Source: Bacteroidota bacterium
GTDB taxonomy: Bacteria; Bacteroidota; Bacteroidia; Bacteroidales; F082
DNA length: 46,959 nucleotides
NCBI GenBank assembly: GCA_024279935.1
Contig: JAJRQZ010000030.1
Span: forward strand, 1 to 46,959
Direction: 5' to 3'
Both the position numbers and the translations under genes were made by a program. Below are positions 44,856 to 46,959 of the stretch, one piece after another; position 1 is the first letter of the stretch; each line of letters begins with the position of its first letter. The notes beneath the pieces are model-generated. The model saw only the letters and a program-made list of their open reading frames with translations. It was not told the DNA's origin and made no database searches.

Positions 44856-46777
44856 TTAATTTTTCACCACCTTCAAGTTCCCCATTTCCTTGTCGCCGGC
44901 AAAGATAACGATATTATAAACGCCCGGGGGCAGTGGGCGTCCCATGTTGTCGTCGCCCTGCCATGGCACTCCCTGGCCTTGCGGCAGGTTGCTGCTCAGT
45001 ATGTTCCGCACCAGCCGGCCGTAGCTGTCGTAAACCTCTATGCTCATTTGGCCGGCCGGGGGGCCGGCGGTGGCGGGGGCCGCGGCCTCAATATATGTCC
45101 GCCCGTGGAAAGGGTTGGGCGAGGCCTTTAGCAGGGGCTGCCCCCCGGTTCTGCAGCCCGGCCCTATGTCGAGGAAACCGACTATCGTGGGGTTCCACTC
45201 GTAGGCCCCCATGTCGATGCTGTCGCCCACTATCCGGGGGTTGCCCGCCAGGTCCTTGTCGGGGAGGCTTATGAAGCCGGGCAGCCCCGCCAGGGTCCCC
45301 GCATCTATGCAGGGCGAGCCGTCGGCGATCATGCAGGGGTGCCCCCACAGCCCGAGGAAACCGGGGTCGGCGTCGATGTTGGTGGAGTGGTAGTGGTAGG
45401 GCCTGCCGTCATAAACCGTGATGGCGCCTTCCCCTCCTTGTACGAGAGAGTTGTAGATGCCGATATACGATTTCCCAATGCTTTCGTTATCTGTTAATAG
45501 AAATGTTTGCTCGGTTCCGCCCTGATCGTAAAAAACACAATTGTAAAAATGGTTGCGCGACCCACCTATCCAAATTGTCTCCCCCTGGTTCTCAACTGAC
45601 GAGTTGTCGGCAAAGGTGCAGTTTATAACATAGTTGTTGTGAACCGTCGAGCTGAACATATAGCCCCAAACGGACTCGAAGGACCAGATCTGGTTGTCGG
45701 TGAACAAACAGTTCGCGAGTATGTCGATGGCATCGCTGCTGCCGCCGAAAACAAAGCCGTGGCAGATGTTGTCGGGGTACGGGAGCTCGTCGTTCAGCCT
45801 GCTGCTTCCGAAAACGCAGTTTGAGATATAGGTGGTGTCCCCAACGGTGTCGCCTGAGGCGATAAATACAAAACCACCATGGTTCTCCCGAAAGCTGCTG
45901 TTCGACATCCTGGAGTTGTTGCCTGTCCATAGGCCTACATGGACACGCCCCTGGTTGTTTAGCCAGCTCTCGACAAAGGCCATGCTGTCGATGCTGACGT
46001 TGTCGCCGGCCCTGTATATGCTTGCCAGGCTGTTGGTGAACTCGATCCAATGCTGGCCCTGATAGGGTTTCCACCCCCTCCTTAGGGTCATTTCGATAAT
46101 TTGAAATCAGAGAGCTCGTTGCCTGCCCAAAGGAGCATGTGCCTTAGCTCGCCGTCGAGAATGGTGCCGTCCATGGATCCCCCTTCGAGGTTCACGAACT
46201 GCCTGAGCCCTATGGTTGGTTTTTCGCCGCTGACGGTATCCGAATAAACACCGTCGGCAAGGTGAATAGTGTTTGGCTCAAGGCTGTCGATGGCTATCCT
46301 TGTAAGGGCGGAGGCGATTGTGCGGAGCGCGTTTCCGGGGCTTAGGCCGCTATTGCCGTCGTCGCCGTTTAGCGGGTCGACATAGAGGTCTGCGTCAACG
46401 GGGTCCAGCCAGCCGTTTAGGATATCGTAGGAGATGCCCTGGTCGGTAAAAAACCCTTCCTCGTCCGAGCAGAAAATAAAATATCTTTCCGGCTCAAGCA
46501 CCGTAAGGGTATCGAGGTAAATGCTTGCGTCGCCCACATCCGGGCCGGTCCTTATGTCGCAGCCTTTTAGTGAATAGTTGTTGTATATTGAGTTTCTGTT
46601 CACCGAGTCGAATATGCATACTGATTGGGTTGCTCCGAAAAAAAGCCCACCGCCTCCTCTTATTCCAGTGTTTTGATAAACAGAATTCCCGCTTAAAAAT
46701 GTTATAGAACGTTTTGCTAGAAATATCCCACTACCATCAGAACGGTTATCATATATCTTCAGAACAACTGACCCGTA
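44856..46777 (-). pseudogene. Beta-helix surface protein with T9SS sorting tail, frame-shifted and 5'-truncated
   Basis: Two readings form one gene. The upstream frame is open from 46777 to a TGA at 46088-46090 (GGGGLFFGATQSVCIFDSVNRNSIYNNYS, then DADLYVDPLNGDDGNSGLSPG, a pectin-lyase/DUF1565-type repeat start). The downstream frame then continues IIEMTLRRGWKPYQGQHW to 44856. One A restored in the AAA run at 46100-46102 joins them. The body is a parallel beta-helix with N/G/S-rich turns, and the C-terminus has SPNPFHGRTY, VYDSYGRLVRN and GVYNIVIFAGDKEMGNLKVVKN, a type IX sorting domain. The start is missing; the region beyond 46777 leads into the IS30 end. Strikingly GC-rich compared with neighbours. 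Confidence 0.8.
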
Positions 46778-46780
46778 TCA

Positions 46781-46959
46781 CCGGTTTAACGTCATAACGT
46801 ACTGAACAAAAACACAATGGGTAGATTCAACTAGCAAACGCAACTTTATGATTTATAAAATTATAAAATAATTCGAAAGGTTTCTCAAACCCTAGGTTTT
46901 TTCTTGGTCTTCTATTTATTTTCATTTGTATTTCTTTTAGGTTTAGCGTGTTATCTTTG
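46781..46959 (-). mobile_element. IS30-family insertion sequence, right end (partial)
   Basis: The transposase C-terminus and the bases after it, reaching to near the break of the beta-helix gene. The inner border is not resolved; no terminal repeat pair can be checked because the other end is outside the window. Confidence 0.6.
46827..46959 (-). CDS. IS30-family transposase, C-terminal fragment (runs off the window)
   Basis: The reading gives MKINRRPRKNLGFEKPFELF (part) and ends NHKVAFAS then TGA. The NRRPRKxLGFxxPxE signature, with the final FYNFINHKVAFAS, is the standard end of IS30 (DDE) transposases, which read NNRPRKCLGYKTPYE in relatives. About 43 codons are visible; the start lies beyond the window. 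Transposes a copy of itself by cut-and-paste through a circle intermediate in this family. Confidence 0.85.
   Translation of the reverse strand, partial: KDNTLNLKEIQMKINRRPRKNLGFEKPFELFYNFINHKVAFAS

Noticed and set aside
44933-45274. GC-rich plus-strand ORF (113 residues) opposite the beta-helix gene
   Set aside because: Arg/Gly/Pro-rich antisense shadow of a GC-rich gene; no domain.

Overview
The window is a chromosomal segment of a Bacteroidota bacterium. The evidence is the complete type IX secretion/gliding core in its classical order (porP/sprF-gldK-gldL-gldM-gldN), two proteins with type IX C-terminal sorting tails, an S46 dipeptidyl-peptidase, a B12-dependent methylmalonyl-CoA mutase pair, and repeated TAnnTTTG-type -7 promoter boxes. 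Lipopolysaccharide genes (waaA, lptE) show a Gram-negative envelope. A Bacteroidales-like or other uncultured lineage is plausible, but I cannot place it lower than the phylum. TAG is used as an ordinary stop (for example groES), so the genetic code is standard.

Layout. 1-0.6 kb: an AT-rich orphan ORF. 0.6-2.2 kb: pabB-pabC (folate p-aminobenzoate branch). 2.2-7.8 kb: S46 peptidase of the DPP11 (Asp/Glu) type, a convergent DUF1207-like outer-membrane protein, and a penicillin-acylase-family Ntn hydrolase. 8-12.1 kb: mutA-mutB. 12.1-14.7 kb: an accessory pocket with an IS-end-like remnant, an AAA/DUF4143 ATPase, a strong palindrome and a TetR-like regulator. 14.8-18.8 kb: a secreted Asp-box (BNR) protein with a type IX tail, a dicarboxylate/amino-acid:cation symporter and a 6-phosphofructokinase. 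18.9-25.1 kb: the type IX secretion motor/ring cluster, closed by a good terminator. 25.1-29.9 kb: recG and pheT. 30.0-35.3 kb: sigma-54-type regulator, lptE, a TPR-like protein, secG, then groES-groEL, each block closed by a strong intrinsic terminator. 35.3-38.9 kb: glycerophosphodiester phosphodiesterase, tag, an outer-membrane protein gene broken by one amber codon, and waaA coupled to it. 39.0-41.6 kb: a tightly coupled minus-strand operon arsR - SHOCT membrane protein - CSGLPV-type methyltransferase - APC permease, with a recognisable promoter. 41.6-47.0 kb: degraded or accessory DNA with a DNA methyltransferase broken by one missing base, an rpmB gene standing alone, a GC-rich beta-helix type IX cargo gene broken by one missing base, and at the edge the C-terminus of an IS30-family transposase.

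How the genes work together. The T9SS core can export the two sorting-tail proteins (Asp-box and beta-helix). The S46 peptidase has an N-terminal signal sequence but no sorting tail visible, so it is more likely periplasmic or exported by another route. DPP11, the penicillin-acylase homologue, the symporter and MutAB fit a peptide/amino-acid-using metabolism that runs a succinate-propionate interconversion. The most unusual parts are the arsR-SHOCT-methyltransferase-permease operon and the cluster of single-base gene breaks between 37 and 46.8 kb, including two hidden gene extensions that become visible only when frames are joined.
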